Assembly (NCBI GenBank): GCA_029553165.1
Contig: JAKPCT010000116.1
Location: 1 to 33,963, forward strand
Origin: Bacillota bacterium
GTDB taxonomy: Bacteria; Bacillota; UBA4882; UBA8346
DNA length: 33,963 bases
Reading direction: 5' to 3'
Position 1 is the first letter of the stretch, and the number at the start of each line of letters is the position of its first letter. Under the pieces are notes generated by a model, which ran no database searches, had not been told where the DNA came from, and saw only the letters and a list, made by a program, of their open reading frames with translations. Below are positions 1 through 5,938 of this stretch, in pieces. The position numbers were made by a program, and so were the translations under genes.

Positions 1-67
<67 letters not shown>

Positions 68-80
68 TTTTTATATTTAC

Positions 81-157
81 TGGCGGAGCCGACGGGACTC
101 GAACCCGCGGTCTCCAGCGTGACAGGCTGGCATGTTAGCCGACTACACCACGGCTCC
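81..157 (-). tRNA. tRNA-Asp (GTC)
   Basis: A full cloverleaf is readable on the minus strand. The acceptor GGAGCCG pairs with CGGCTCC, the anticodon loop is CTGTCAC (anticodon GTC), and the T loop is TTCGAGT. The discriminator is G and the 3' CCA is encoded. It lies between tRNA-Val and tRNA-Phe and is probably co-transcribed with them. Confidence 0.97.
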
Positions 158-165
158 GCATAACA

Positions 166-242
166 TGGTGGGCAATGTAGGACTCGAACCTACGGCCCCC
201 TGCTTGTAAGGCAGGTGCTCTCACCAACTGAGCTAATCGCCC
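166..242 (-). tRNA. tRNA-Val (TAC)
   Basis: A full cloverleaf is readable on the minus strand. The acceptor GGGCGAT pairs with ATTGCCC (one G-U), the anticodon loop is CTTACAA (anticodon TAC), the discriminator is A, and CCA is encoded. It is the first gene of the three-tRNA cluster, directly behind the promoter at 281-309. Confidence 0.97.
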
Positions 243-280
243 GTTTTTGTCTTGCGCTGCAGTTCCGCGGCGCATTTATT

Positions 281-309
281 AGTATACTGAAAAAATGTCA
301 TTTTGTAAA
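281..309 (-). promoter_or_regulatory. Sigma-A type promoter of the tRNA cluster
   Basis: On the minus strand a TTTACA -35 box (309-304) is followed by a 17-bp spacer and a TATACT -10 box (286-281). This places the transcript start about 30 bases before tRNA-Val. Confidence 0.8.
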
Positions 310-580
310 TAGGTAATTTTAATTTTTTTCAAAAAAAATTTGGAAATCGTCAAAACCCTTGTCAAATATGGATAAATAACGATCATAAAATTGAATTGGA
401 TCTTCAATTTTGATACTGCTAGTTCAAATTCACACTATTAATTGCCGGAATTAAACAAAATATGTAAGCCAATGGCAAAATTGCATTATTGAATCTACCA
501 TGAAAAATCAAAATAATAACCTGATTTTACTCCAATAAACAGACCTAAATTGATAGATCAACGCACTTTATTATCATACA
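310..580. other. AT-rich intergenic stretch, nothing recognised
   Basis: The region between the tRNA promoter and the end of the DUF416-like gene is AT-rich. I see no convincing reading frame, RNA gene or strong terminator hairpin in it. Confidence 0.5.
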
Positions 581-1099
581 TTAATCCCTCCACAATTCTG
601 ACCATTTCGGATCTGCTTCATTGATCGCTCTAATTTCATTTAGAGGATAAATCTCATTTTCCCGGATTATTTCTAGAGCTTTCTGATGCCAGAGCTGTTC
701 CTCCGCTAAACCTGCTTCATTATATTCGCTAAAACTGTCAACAGCCTGTAATGAGTACTCAAGTGCATTGATAATATCTGCATCATTATACGATATGATA
801 CAATTTAAAAGATGCAACATTGCAACACCTGCTAACATTGATGGGGTAAATTCCGAGCCCATCTCATCAACATCAGGAATCAAATCCCGCAGGATCTCTC
901 TTTGTTTAGCTGTTTTTGCAGTATCAGGTTTATCTGAAACTAAATCACTAATTATGGTTTCGATTATGTTTCGTGGTTCTACGATAGTATTATCATAGTT
1001 AAATTCATATATCTGAACAACTCTCTCTACACAACAAGCAGCAAAATAAGTTTTTTTCTTTTGAGATAATTTCTTTAATTCATCAATTAGAAAATACAT
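581..1099 (-). CDS. DUF416 (YjaG-like) family protein
   Basis: This 172-residue soluble protein has no signal peptide or membrane segment. The N-terminal pattern F-A-A-C-C-x-E-R (about residues 19-26), a central IPDVDE segment and a hydrophobic helix of the type AGVAMLHLLN resemble the DUF416 family (E. coli YjaG), whose function is not known. The length is a little below the roughly 195 residues of YjaG. The ATG at 1099 follows a purine-rich GGGGGAAGAGGG stretch. It sits downstream of the marR operon but is separated by about 45 bases, so co-transcription is possible. The family assignment is by eye and moderately sure; a small immunity-type protein is the alternative. Confidence 0.6.
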   Translation of the reverse strand: MYFLIDELKKLSQKKKTYFAACCVERVVQIYEFNYDNTIVEPRNIIETIISDLVSDKPDTAKTAKQREILRDLIPDVDEMGSEFTPSMLAGVAMLHLLNCIISYNDADIINALEYSLQAVDSFSEYNEAGLAEEQLWHQKALEIIRENEIYPLNEIRAINEADPKWSELWRD

Positions 1100-1143
1100 T
1101 ATCCCTCTTCCCCCTAACTACCACATTGCTATTCAAATATATT

Positions 1144-1563
1144 TTAAAGCTCAAAACTGATATTTTGCAACTGGTGGTAAATATTGCCACGAATTGCCGT
1201 AAATTTTAATACCGAATAATCCGGATCGTCCACTCCCTGCGGATAATACATTTCAAAACCCTCACGCCAGAGCCGCTTTCGTGAAGCATCATCCTGCAAC
1301 ACTTCCATCGTTCCAATCAACAAGAGACCACAAAAATTATTAAAATCAACAAAATACAATGAAGCCTTGGAATTATTCCGAAATTGAGCAACCCGTTTTG
1401 AGGAAGTGTTGGTTGAAAACCAAAATTCTTTTAAACCATTATGCTCCAGATTGAACATTGCTTTTATATTGGGAAAACCTGCTTCATCATTACTCCCGAC
1501 CAAGACAGACTTTGATTCGGCTACCAACTTCTGAGCAATAGTAATCGCTTCATGATTATTCAT
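1144..1563 (-). CDS. Pyridoxamine 5'-phosphate oxidase family (FMN split-barrel) protein
   Basis: The 139-residue protein shows the split-barrel pattern of the PPOX / general stress protein 26 group. An N-terminal helix is followed by SVLVGSNDEAGFPNIKAMF, then EFWFSTNTSSKR with the phosphate-binding Ser/Lys/Arg, ASLYFVD, and a closing GTMEVL strand. Such proteins bind FMN, or sometimes other cofactors; the substrate cannot be told. The start at 1563 is preferred over the one 18 bases upstream because GGGAG (1576-1572) lies 8 bases before it. It follows the DUF2461 gene by only 4 bases, so it is the third gene of the marR operon. Confidence 0.8.
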   Translation of the reverse strand: MNNHEAITIAQKLVAESKSVLVGSNDEAGFPNIKAMFNLEHNGLKEFWFSTNTSSKRVAQFRNNSKASLYFVDFNNFCGLLLIGTMEVLQDDASRKRLWREGFEMYYPQGVDDPDYSVLKFTAIRGNIYHQLQNISFEL

Positions 1564-1567
1564 CTTC

Positions 1568-2278
1568 TCATCTCCCAACATTATTTGAAATTGCCTCTTC
1601 CTTAATCTTCATTAAATAGTGATATAATGAAGCCATTTTCTCAAAAGCAAGGATAATCCTTGCGGTTAACTCATCAGAAAATAGCAAATCATCAATCTCG
1701 TTGTTACAACTGATATAAAATGTTTTCCATTGATACCATTGCCGTAAGTTATTCTCCGCATCAGGACACATGTTTTTCTTATAAAGTTCTCCTTCGACCC
1801 GAAAGGTACGATCAGATAAAAAAGTTATCACCCGTTCAAATTCTTCGGGATGTTCAGTCAACTGTTGCCGAAAATAATCCATTGTTAATTTAGTTGCATT
1901 GTAAAAACCCATTCCGAAACGATAACCATCTGGCATCAATTCAAAGAAATAAGCCGGGGCTTCAAGCCAATTTTCAGTCGGCCGTTTAAAAGTCAACCAC
2001 ATTCGATCCCGGTATAATCTTTTATCTTTAGAAAATCTGGTATCCCGATAAATACGGGATATTGTTTTATTAACTTGTGGTCTCACTTCCAGTAAAGGAT
2101 CAATTTTCAAGATTGATTCTGATAAGTCTGCAACCAAAAATTTGAAAGGTTCAAGTAAATATTGTTCATAATCGTTTTTATGTAACTCAAACCATTGTTT
2201 ATTATTGTTATAACTGATCGCATTTAAAAAATCGATCGTTTCCGGAAAAAACCCTTGAAAATACTTCTTCTGATCCAT
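1568..2278 (-). CDS. DUF2461 family protein
   Basis: The protein matches the DUF2461 family (TIGR02453). It opens with FPETIDFL and NNKQWFELHKNDYE. The central R-I-Y-R-D-T-R-F-S-K-D-K segment and the YFFELMPDGYRFGMGFY region are hallmarks of the family. It is cytosolic, about 236 residues, full length, and of unknown biochemical function. A TTG directly precedes the ATG at 2278 and either could start translation. The likely binding site GAGGAG (2298-2293) lies inside the last codons of marR, so translation of the two genes is probably coupled. Confidence 0.85.
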   Translation of the reverse strand: MDQKKYFQGFFPETIDFLNAISYNNNKQWFELHKNDYEQYLLEPFKFLVADLSESILKIDPLLEVRPQVNKTISRIYRDTRFSKDKRLYRDRMWLTFKRPTENWLEAPAYFFELMPDGYRFGMGFYNATKLTMDYFRQQLTEHPEEFERVITFLSDRTFRVEGELYKKNMCPDAENNLRQWYQWKTFYISCNNEIDDLLFSDELTARIILAFEKMASLYHYLMKIKEEAISNNVGR

Positions 2279-2289
2279 CAATTCTTAAA

Positions 2290-2730
2290 TCACTCCTCAA
2301 AACGGGTCAGATTAGCATAAATCCGCTTTAAACACTCTTCAAAGATAGTTATCTCTTTCTCACTAAAACCATCGTAAAAAAGGTCAATCATGCTTTTAGA
2401 AACTGATTCATAACTGGATCGCAATGCTAAACTCTTTTCAGTCAACTCAATCAGAATGATCCGTCGGTCTTCATTGGAACGAATCCGTCGCAAAAACTCC
2501 TTTTGTTCTAAACGATCCAACATACTGGTTAAAGTGGATTTATCCAATGCAGTTTCAACCGACAGTTGGCTGATTGAGATTGGTCCGTCATGTTGCCAAA
2601 GGACAAAGAGAATTCTCCCTTGAGCATTATTAAATTGGTCCAAGTTGTAAGTTTTTAATTTTTTATCAAAGATTCTTCCTGCTAACTGATGAATCTTTGA
2701 AATCAGAAAGCCCCCTTGTTTTTGTGCCAT
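2290..2730 (-). CDS. MarR family transcriptional regulator
   Basis: The 146-residue winged-helix regulator has the usual MarR layout: an N-terminal dimerisation helix, LWQHDGPISISQLS, the recognition helix region DKSTLTSMLDRLEQKEFLRR, and the wing SNEDRRIILIELTEK. It ends with long C-terminal dimerisation helices. ATG 2730 is chosen because AAAGGTGG lies just upstream; an in-frame GTG at 2739 overlaps that site. It is the first gene of an operon with DUF2461 and PPOX genes. MarR proteins often repress their own operon, and a tandem repeat over the promoter (2752-2781) is a candidate operator. The ligand is unknown. Confidence 0.92.
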   Translation of the reverse strand: MAQKQGGFLISKIHQLAGRIFDKKLKTYNLDQFNNAQGRILFVLWQHDGPISISQLSVETALDKSTLTSMLDRLEQKEFLRRIRSNEDRRIILIELTEKSLALRSSYESVSKSMIDLFYDGFSEKEITIFEECLKRIYANLTRFEE

Positions 2731-2751
2731 GATCTCCACCTTTAAATTATT

Positions 2752-2789
2752 CTATATAAAATATTACTATATAAAAATATTTTATGCAA
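2752..2789 (-). promoter_or_regulatory. marR operon promoter with overlapping tandem repeat (candidate operator)
   Basis: On the minus strand TTGCAT (2789-2784) and TAATAT (2766-2761) are separated by 17 bp. Two adjacent 15-bp units, 2752-2766 and 2767-2781, share the first ten bases CTATATAAAA and cover the -10 box and most of the spacer. The promoter call is sequence-based; use as an operator is inferred. Confidence 0.55.
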
Positions 2790-2803
2790 TACCAATTTTT
2801 TAT

Positions 2804-2827
2804 AAAAAAACCCTGAAATCTTCAGGG
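2804..2827 (-). terminator. Rho-independent terminator
   Basis: On the minus strand CCCTGAA-GAT-TTCAGGG (2827-2811) is followed by a run of seven T. It lies 28 bases past the stop of the propeller-like gene at 2855-3733. Confidence 0.88.
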
Positions 2828-2854
2828 CTTTAATAAGTTATATTCGAATGAGTT

Positions 2855-3733
2855 TCACATTTTCCGTTTCAAGACTGTTATCTTCTTCGATGGATTTGTT
2901 AAGGTCAATGTTAACCCATCTCTTGCCAAAAACAGGTGGCTGTATTCACCAGGAACTCTTTCATGTTGCCAAGTTGAACCACCATCCTTGGTTATGGCGG
3001 CCCAAATCTGAATCCCTGTTTTGAATTTTCGATTGATTATAATTATCCCATTATCAGCTGATGTAAAACGCATGGCGGCAGTAGGCGCTTGAGAGATTTC
3101 CAGGCTTTCTCCCTGTAAACCGATTGATATCTTTCTCCAAGTCACACCACCATCTTCAGTAATATAAAGTACACCATTATCACTGGCATCAAGTAAATAA
3201 CCTTCTGTTGGTGTTCGTAATGCAATTGCATCAATCCGGTTAATTCCTTCGGGTAAGTTTAATCCAGTCCAACTTCTCCCGCTATCTTTGGTCATTCCCA
3301 ATGAATCCGGAGCTGCAATCCAACCAGTAAATATATTACAAAAACTTAAATAACGGCAATGTAAATTTCCAGAAGGTATAAAATCAGCTCTTTCTTCCCA
3401 TGAACGACCATTATTGGTGCTAATCCTTACCTTCCCGTCAGTCCCACAGGTAAACACCGTTTGATAAAGTGAAAGATCTATTCCATATCGTGATGATGTA
3501 TTAGTTTCAGTCTTAACCCACGTGTTACCGCTATCCATAGTATAATAACACTGTCCATCTTCACCAACCGAAATGCCTATCATTCCACCACTTACAAAAC
3601 CGGCAATCGTACACGGATGATTAATATCTAATTGTAACTCTGTCTCCCAAGGACCAAAATCTTGCAATGCATTAACTTTTACCAAGGAACAAAAGAATAT
3701 TAAACCAACTACGATCAAAAGCGCTTTTCTCAT
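2855..3733 (-). CDS. Exported BNR / Ycf48-like beta-propeller protein, copy A
   Basis: The 292-residue product begins with a Sec signal peptide (MRK, then a hydrophobic core to about residue 22, no lipobox Cys). The body carries repeated Asp-box/BNR-type motifs of the form S-x-D/N-x-G-x-(S/T)-W: DSGNTW, NNGRSW, DSGRSW, EDGGVTW and KDGGSTW, spaced about 40-55 residues apart. This pattern occurs in sialidase-like and Ycf48-like propellers. No catalytic residue set is evident, so a binding or scaffolding role outside the membrane is more likely than enzymatic activity. ATG 3733 has a GAGGTG-type site. It is the downstream copy of a tandem pair with the gene at 3832-4707. It has its own promoter and terminator. 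Confidence 0.8.
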   Translation of the reverse strand: MRKALLIVVGLIFFCSLVKVNALQDFGPWETELQLDINHPCTIAGFVSGGMIGISVGEDGQCYYTMDSGNTWVKTETNTSSRYGIDLSLYQTVFTCGTDGKVRISTNNGRSWEERADFIPSGNLHCRYLSFCNIFTGWIAAPDSLGMTKDSGRSWTGLNLPEGINRIDAIALRTPTEGYLLDASDNGVLYITEDGGVTWRKISIGLQGESLEISQAPTAAMRFTSADNGIIIINRKFKTGIQIWAAITKDGGSTWQHERVPGEYSHLFLARDGLTLTLTNPSKKITVLKRKM

Positions 3734-3766
3734 AGTTTCACCTCGTTTTTTATGTAAATCGCTTTA

Positions 3767-3795
3767 ATTATACCCTTTTTTTACATTTTTGTCCA
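3767..3795 (-). promoter_or_regulatory. Promoter of propeller copy A
   Basis: On the minus strand TGGACA (3795-3790), a 17-bp spacer with an A-rich run, and a perfect TATAAT (3772-3767) precede the gene. The arrangement is nearly the same as that at 4748-4775, so the promoter was copied together with the gene. Confidence 0.82.
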
Positions 3796-3831
3796 TTTTC
3801 GAGGTATTAATAAATAAATTTAGATTATATC

Positions 3832-4707
3832 TCACATTTTACGCTTTAAGACCGTTATCTTCTTCGATGGAACGGTTAAGGTCAATGTTAACCCATCTCT
3901 TGCCAAAAACAGGTGGCTGTATTCACCAGGAACTTTTCCATGTTTCCAGGTTAGGCCTCCATCCTTAGTTATAGCAGCCCAAATCTGAACACCGGTTTTG
4001 AACTTACGGTTAATCACAATAATCCCATTATCAGCCGAGGTAAACCGCATGGCAGCAGTAGGCGCTGGAGCGAGTTCCAAACTCTCTCCCTTTAAACCAA
4101 TAGGTAACTTTCCCCAAGTCATACCGCCGTCCTCAGTAAAATATAGTTCACCGGCACCACTGGCATCCAGTAAATACCCTTCGGTGGGGGTCCGTAACGC
4201 AATTGCATCAATCCGTTTAATTCCTTTTGGTAAGTCCAGTTTGGTCCAGCTTTTCCCGCCGTCTCTGGTCATTCCCAATGAATCCGGACCTGCAATCCAG
4301 CCGGTAACAACGTTACAAAAACTCAAATAACGACAATGGGACTTACCTGAAGGTATAAAATCAGCCCGTTTTTCCCAAGAACGGCCATTGTCGGCGCTGA
4401 GCCTTATCTTACCATCCGTACCACAACTAATTATCGCCTGGTAAAGCGAAAGCTCCAATCCATACCGCGATGAGGTATCAGTTTTAGCATTAATCCACAT
4501 GCCACCGCTATCAACAGTATAATAACACTGTCCCCTTTCACCAACCGAAACCCCAAACATCCCTCCGCTTCCAAAACCGGCAATCGTACACGGATGATGA
4601 ACATTTAATTGCAACTCTGTTTCCCAGGGACTATAAATTGGAAACGCATTAACTTGTAGCGAACAAAAAAAGATAAAACAAACCAAGATAATCAAGACTT
4701 GTCTCAT
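3832..4707 (-). CDS. Exported BNR / Ycf48-like beta-propeller protein, copy B
   Basis: This 291-residue paralogue of copy A aligns along its whole length, sharing for example the PWETELQL start, the LRTPTEGYLLDAS segment and the same C-terminal KKITVLKRKM. It has a signal peptide (MRQVLIILVCFIFFCSL...). The Asp-box motifs are DSGGMW, DNGRSW, DGGKSW, EDGGMTW and KDGGLTW. A longer frame opens upstream to 4848, but ATG 4707 is right: GAGGTGG (4719-4713) precedes it, and the longer form would overlap the promoter at 4748-4775 and the divergent one at 4818-4826. No strong terminator is seen between the copies, so read-through into copy A is possible. Confidence 0.8.
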   Translation of the reverse strand: MRQVLIILVCFIFFCSLQVNAFPIYSPWETELQLNVHHPCTIAGFGSGGMFGVSVGERGQCYYTVDSGGMWINAKTDTSSRYGLELSLYQAIISCGTDGKIRLSADNGRSWEKRADFIPSGKSHCRYLSFCNVVTGWIAGPDSLGMTRDGGKSWTKLDLPKGIKRIDAIALRTPTEGYLLDASGAGELYFTEDGGMTWGKLPIGLKGESLELAPAPTAAMRFTSADNGIIVINRKFKTGVQIWAAITKDGGLTWKHGKVPGEYSHLFLARDGLTLTLTVPSKKITVLKRKM

Positions 4708-4747
4708 TAATTCCACCTCACAAATTTTATATGTAACTTTAGTTAAA

Positions 4748-4775
4748 ATTATACCTTTTTTTTGATATTTGTCCA
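4748..4775 (-). promoter_or_regulatory. Promoter of propeller copy B
   Basis: On the minus strand TGGACA (4775-4770), a 16-bp spacer and TATAAT (4753-4748) lie about 40 bases before ATG 4707. It is divergent from the LOG promoter. Confidence 0.82.
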
Positions 4776-4817
4776 CACGATTTTTGGAAATTTCTGTCCC
4801 AAGATTATCTTGTTTTA

Positions 4818-4826
4818 TGCTATAAT
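4818..4826 (+). promoter_or_regulatory. Extended -10 promoter of the LOG gene
   Basis: TGC-TATAAT (4818-4826) is an extended -10 element 25 bases before ATG 4852. No good -35 box is visible, which fits an extended -10 promoter. Confidence 0.65.
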
Positions 4827-4851
4827 TAGAATAAAAAAAGGAAACCAAACG

Positions 4852-5424
4852 ATGAATAAAATTATTTGTGTCTATAGTTCTTCAAGTTGTTTAATCGATC
4901 AAATTTATGTTCAAGCCGCTGAACGGTTAGGCCGGCAAATAGCCGCAAACGGTGATTCACTTTTATTTGGCGGAGGAATGACGGGACTAATGGGAGTAAC
5001 CGCACGGGCAGTACATCAGTCAAATGGCAAGGTAATTGGAATTATCCCCAAGGCTTTAAACGTTAAAAATATAGTCTACGAAAATTGCGATGAACTGATC
5101 GTTACCGAAGACATGAGGACCCGTAAAGCAATAATGGATGCCCGTTCAGATGCCTTTATCGCCCTTCCCGGCGGGTACGGCACCCTGGAAGAACTATTAG
5201 AGATGATCACCTTGAAACAGCTTCGCTACCACAACAAACCAATTGTAATATTAAACGTAAACAACTTCTATCAAGCATTATTAGAACAATTTGATACCAT
5301 TTTAAATCAGCAATTTGCCAAACCCGAGTGTCAAAAGCTCTACTTCGTAACCACTGATATTCACGAAGCACTGCGCTATATCGAAGACTATCAACCTGAA
5401 GTTATTAACCATAAATATTGTTAA
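4852..5424 (+). CDS. LOG family protein (cytokinin-riboside 5'-monophosphate phosphoribohydrolase-like, YvdD type)
   Basis: The 190-residue cytosolic protein has the Rossmann-like fold of the LOG/lysine-decarboxylase-like family. GGGMTG (residues 40-45), the R-K pair at 91-92, and PGGYGTLEE (106-114) are the family's nucleotide-binding and catalytic signatures. Known members cleave the N-glycosidic bond of nucleoside 5'-monophosphates; in bacteria they probably act in nucleotide clearance. ATG 4852 follows AAAGGAAA. It is the only intact plus-strand gene here, divergent from the propeller pair. Immediately after its TAA, the same frame stays open into the HAD remnant. Confidence 0.92.
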   Translation: MNKIICVYSSSSCLIDQIYVQAAERLGRQIAANGDSLLFGGGMTGLMGVTARAVHQSNGKVIGIIPKALNVKNIVYENCDELIVTEDMRTRKAIMDARSDAFIALPGGYGTLEELLEMITLKQLRYHNKPIVILNVNNFYQALLEQFDTILNQQFAKPECQKLYFVTTDIHEALRYIEDYQPEVINHKYC

Positions 5425-5850
5425 CTTAACTCTATAGCGCTCAGAATACTCCATCCTCACCAATTACAGTATTTCCAGGGCGGTTTAGAGCTTGGTTATT
5501 TTACTGAAGTCAATCTGAAACGGGTCCATCAACATCTGATCAATCTACTTCAAGCCGGAGGGACAAATATAGATGATATTGCTTTCTGTCCCCATTTTGA
5601 TCATCAATGTGATTGTCGCAAGCCTCATCCCGGTTTAATTTTAAAATTGGCCAAAAAACATCGGGTTGATCTTGCTCAATCCTGGATGATTGGCGATCGA
5701 CAGACTGATATTGAAGCTGGTATTCGTGCCGGATGCCGGACGATAAAAATCGGGGCTCCGGTTTCAGGCGCTGATTATAATTGCCTGAACCTTCAAGAAG
5801 CTGTTAATTACATTCTAAAAACAGCCAAAACAACTGTTCACTGTTGCTAA
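5425..5850 (+). pseudogene. 5'-truncated HAD-IIIA phosphatase remnant (GmhB / histidinol-phosphatase-like)
   Basis: The frame following the LOG stop is open to 5850. From about 5476 it resembles the C-terminal two thirds of D-glycero-D-manno-heptose-1,7-bisphosphate 7-phosphatase. It shows QGGLELGYFTE, a complete zinc-binding C-P-H...C-D-C set, the RKPHPG (motif III) lysine, and GDRQTDIEAG (motif IV) acids. The N-terminal DxDGT nucleophile motif is missing, along with the next 30 or so residues: upstream DNA is the LOG gene. No start codon with a ribosome binding site is visible. It cannot be an active HAD phosphatase as it stands, so I call it a deletion remnant. Read-through of the single TAA would fuse it to LOG. 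Confidence 0.75.
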
Positions 5851-5869
5851 ATAACATGATCTTTCCCTG

Positions 5870-5901
5870 CCAAAATAAAAAGAGGGCTAATATGATAGCC
5901 C
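5870..5901 (-). terminator. Terminator of the P-type ATPase gene
   Basis: On the minus strand GGGCTA-TCATAT-TAGCCC (5901-5884) is followed by TCTTTTTATTTT. It lies between the convergent ends of the ATPase gene and the HAD remnant. Confidence 0.8.
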
Positions 5902-5938
5902 CCATCAACCACAGAGCAACCAAAAATATGGTTAAAGC

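Noticed and set aside
4708-4848. A longer form of propeller copy B starting at 4848
   Set aside because: It would cover a good promoter on each strand and lacks a ribosome binding site; ATG 4707 follows a strong site and a signal peptide begins there.
4762-4851. A longer N-terminus for the LOG protein
   Set aside because: The extra 30 residues do not resemble the family and precede the extended -10 promoter; ATG 4852 has a ribosome binding site.
5647-5850. A short independent gene starting at a TTG in the HAD remnant
   Set aside because: It has no ribosome binding site and starts in the middle of a conserved domain that continues upstream in the same frame.
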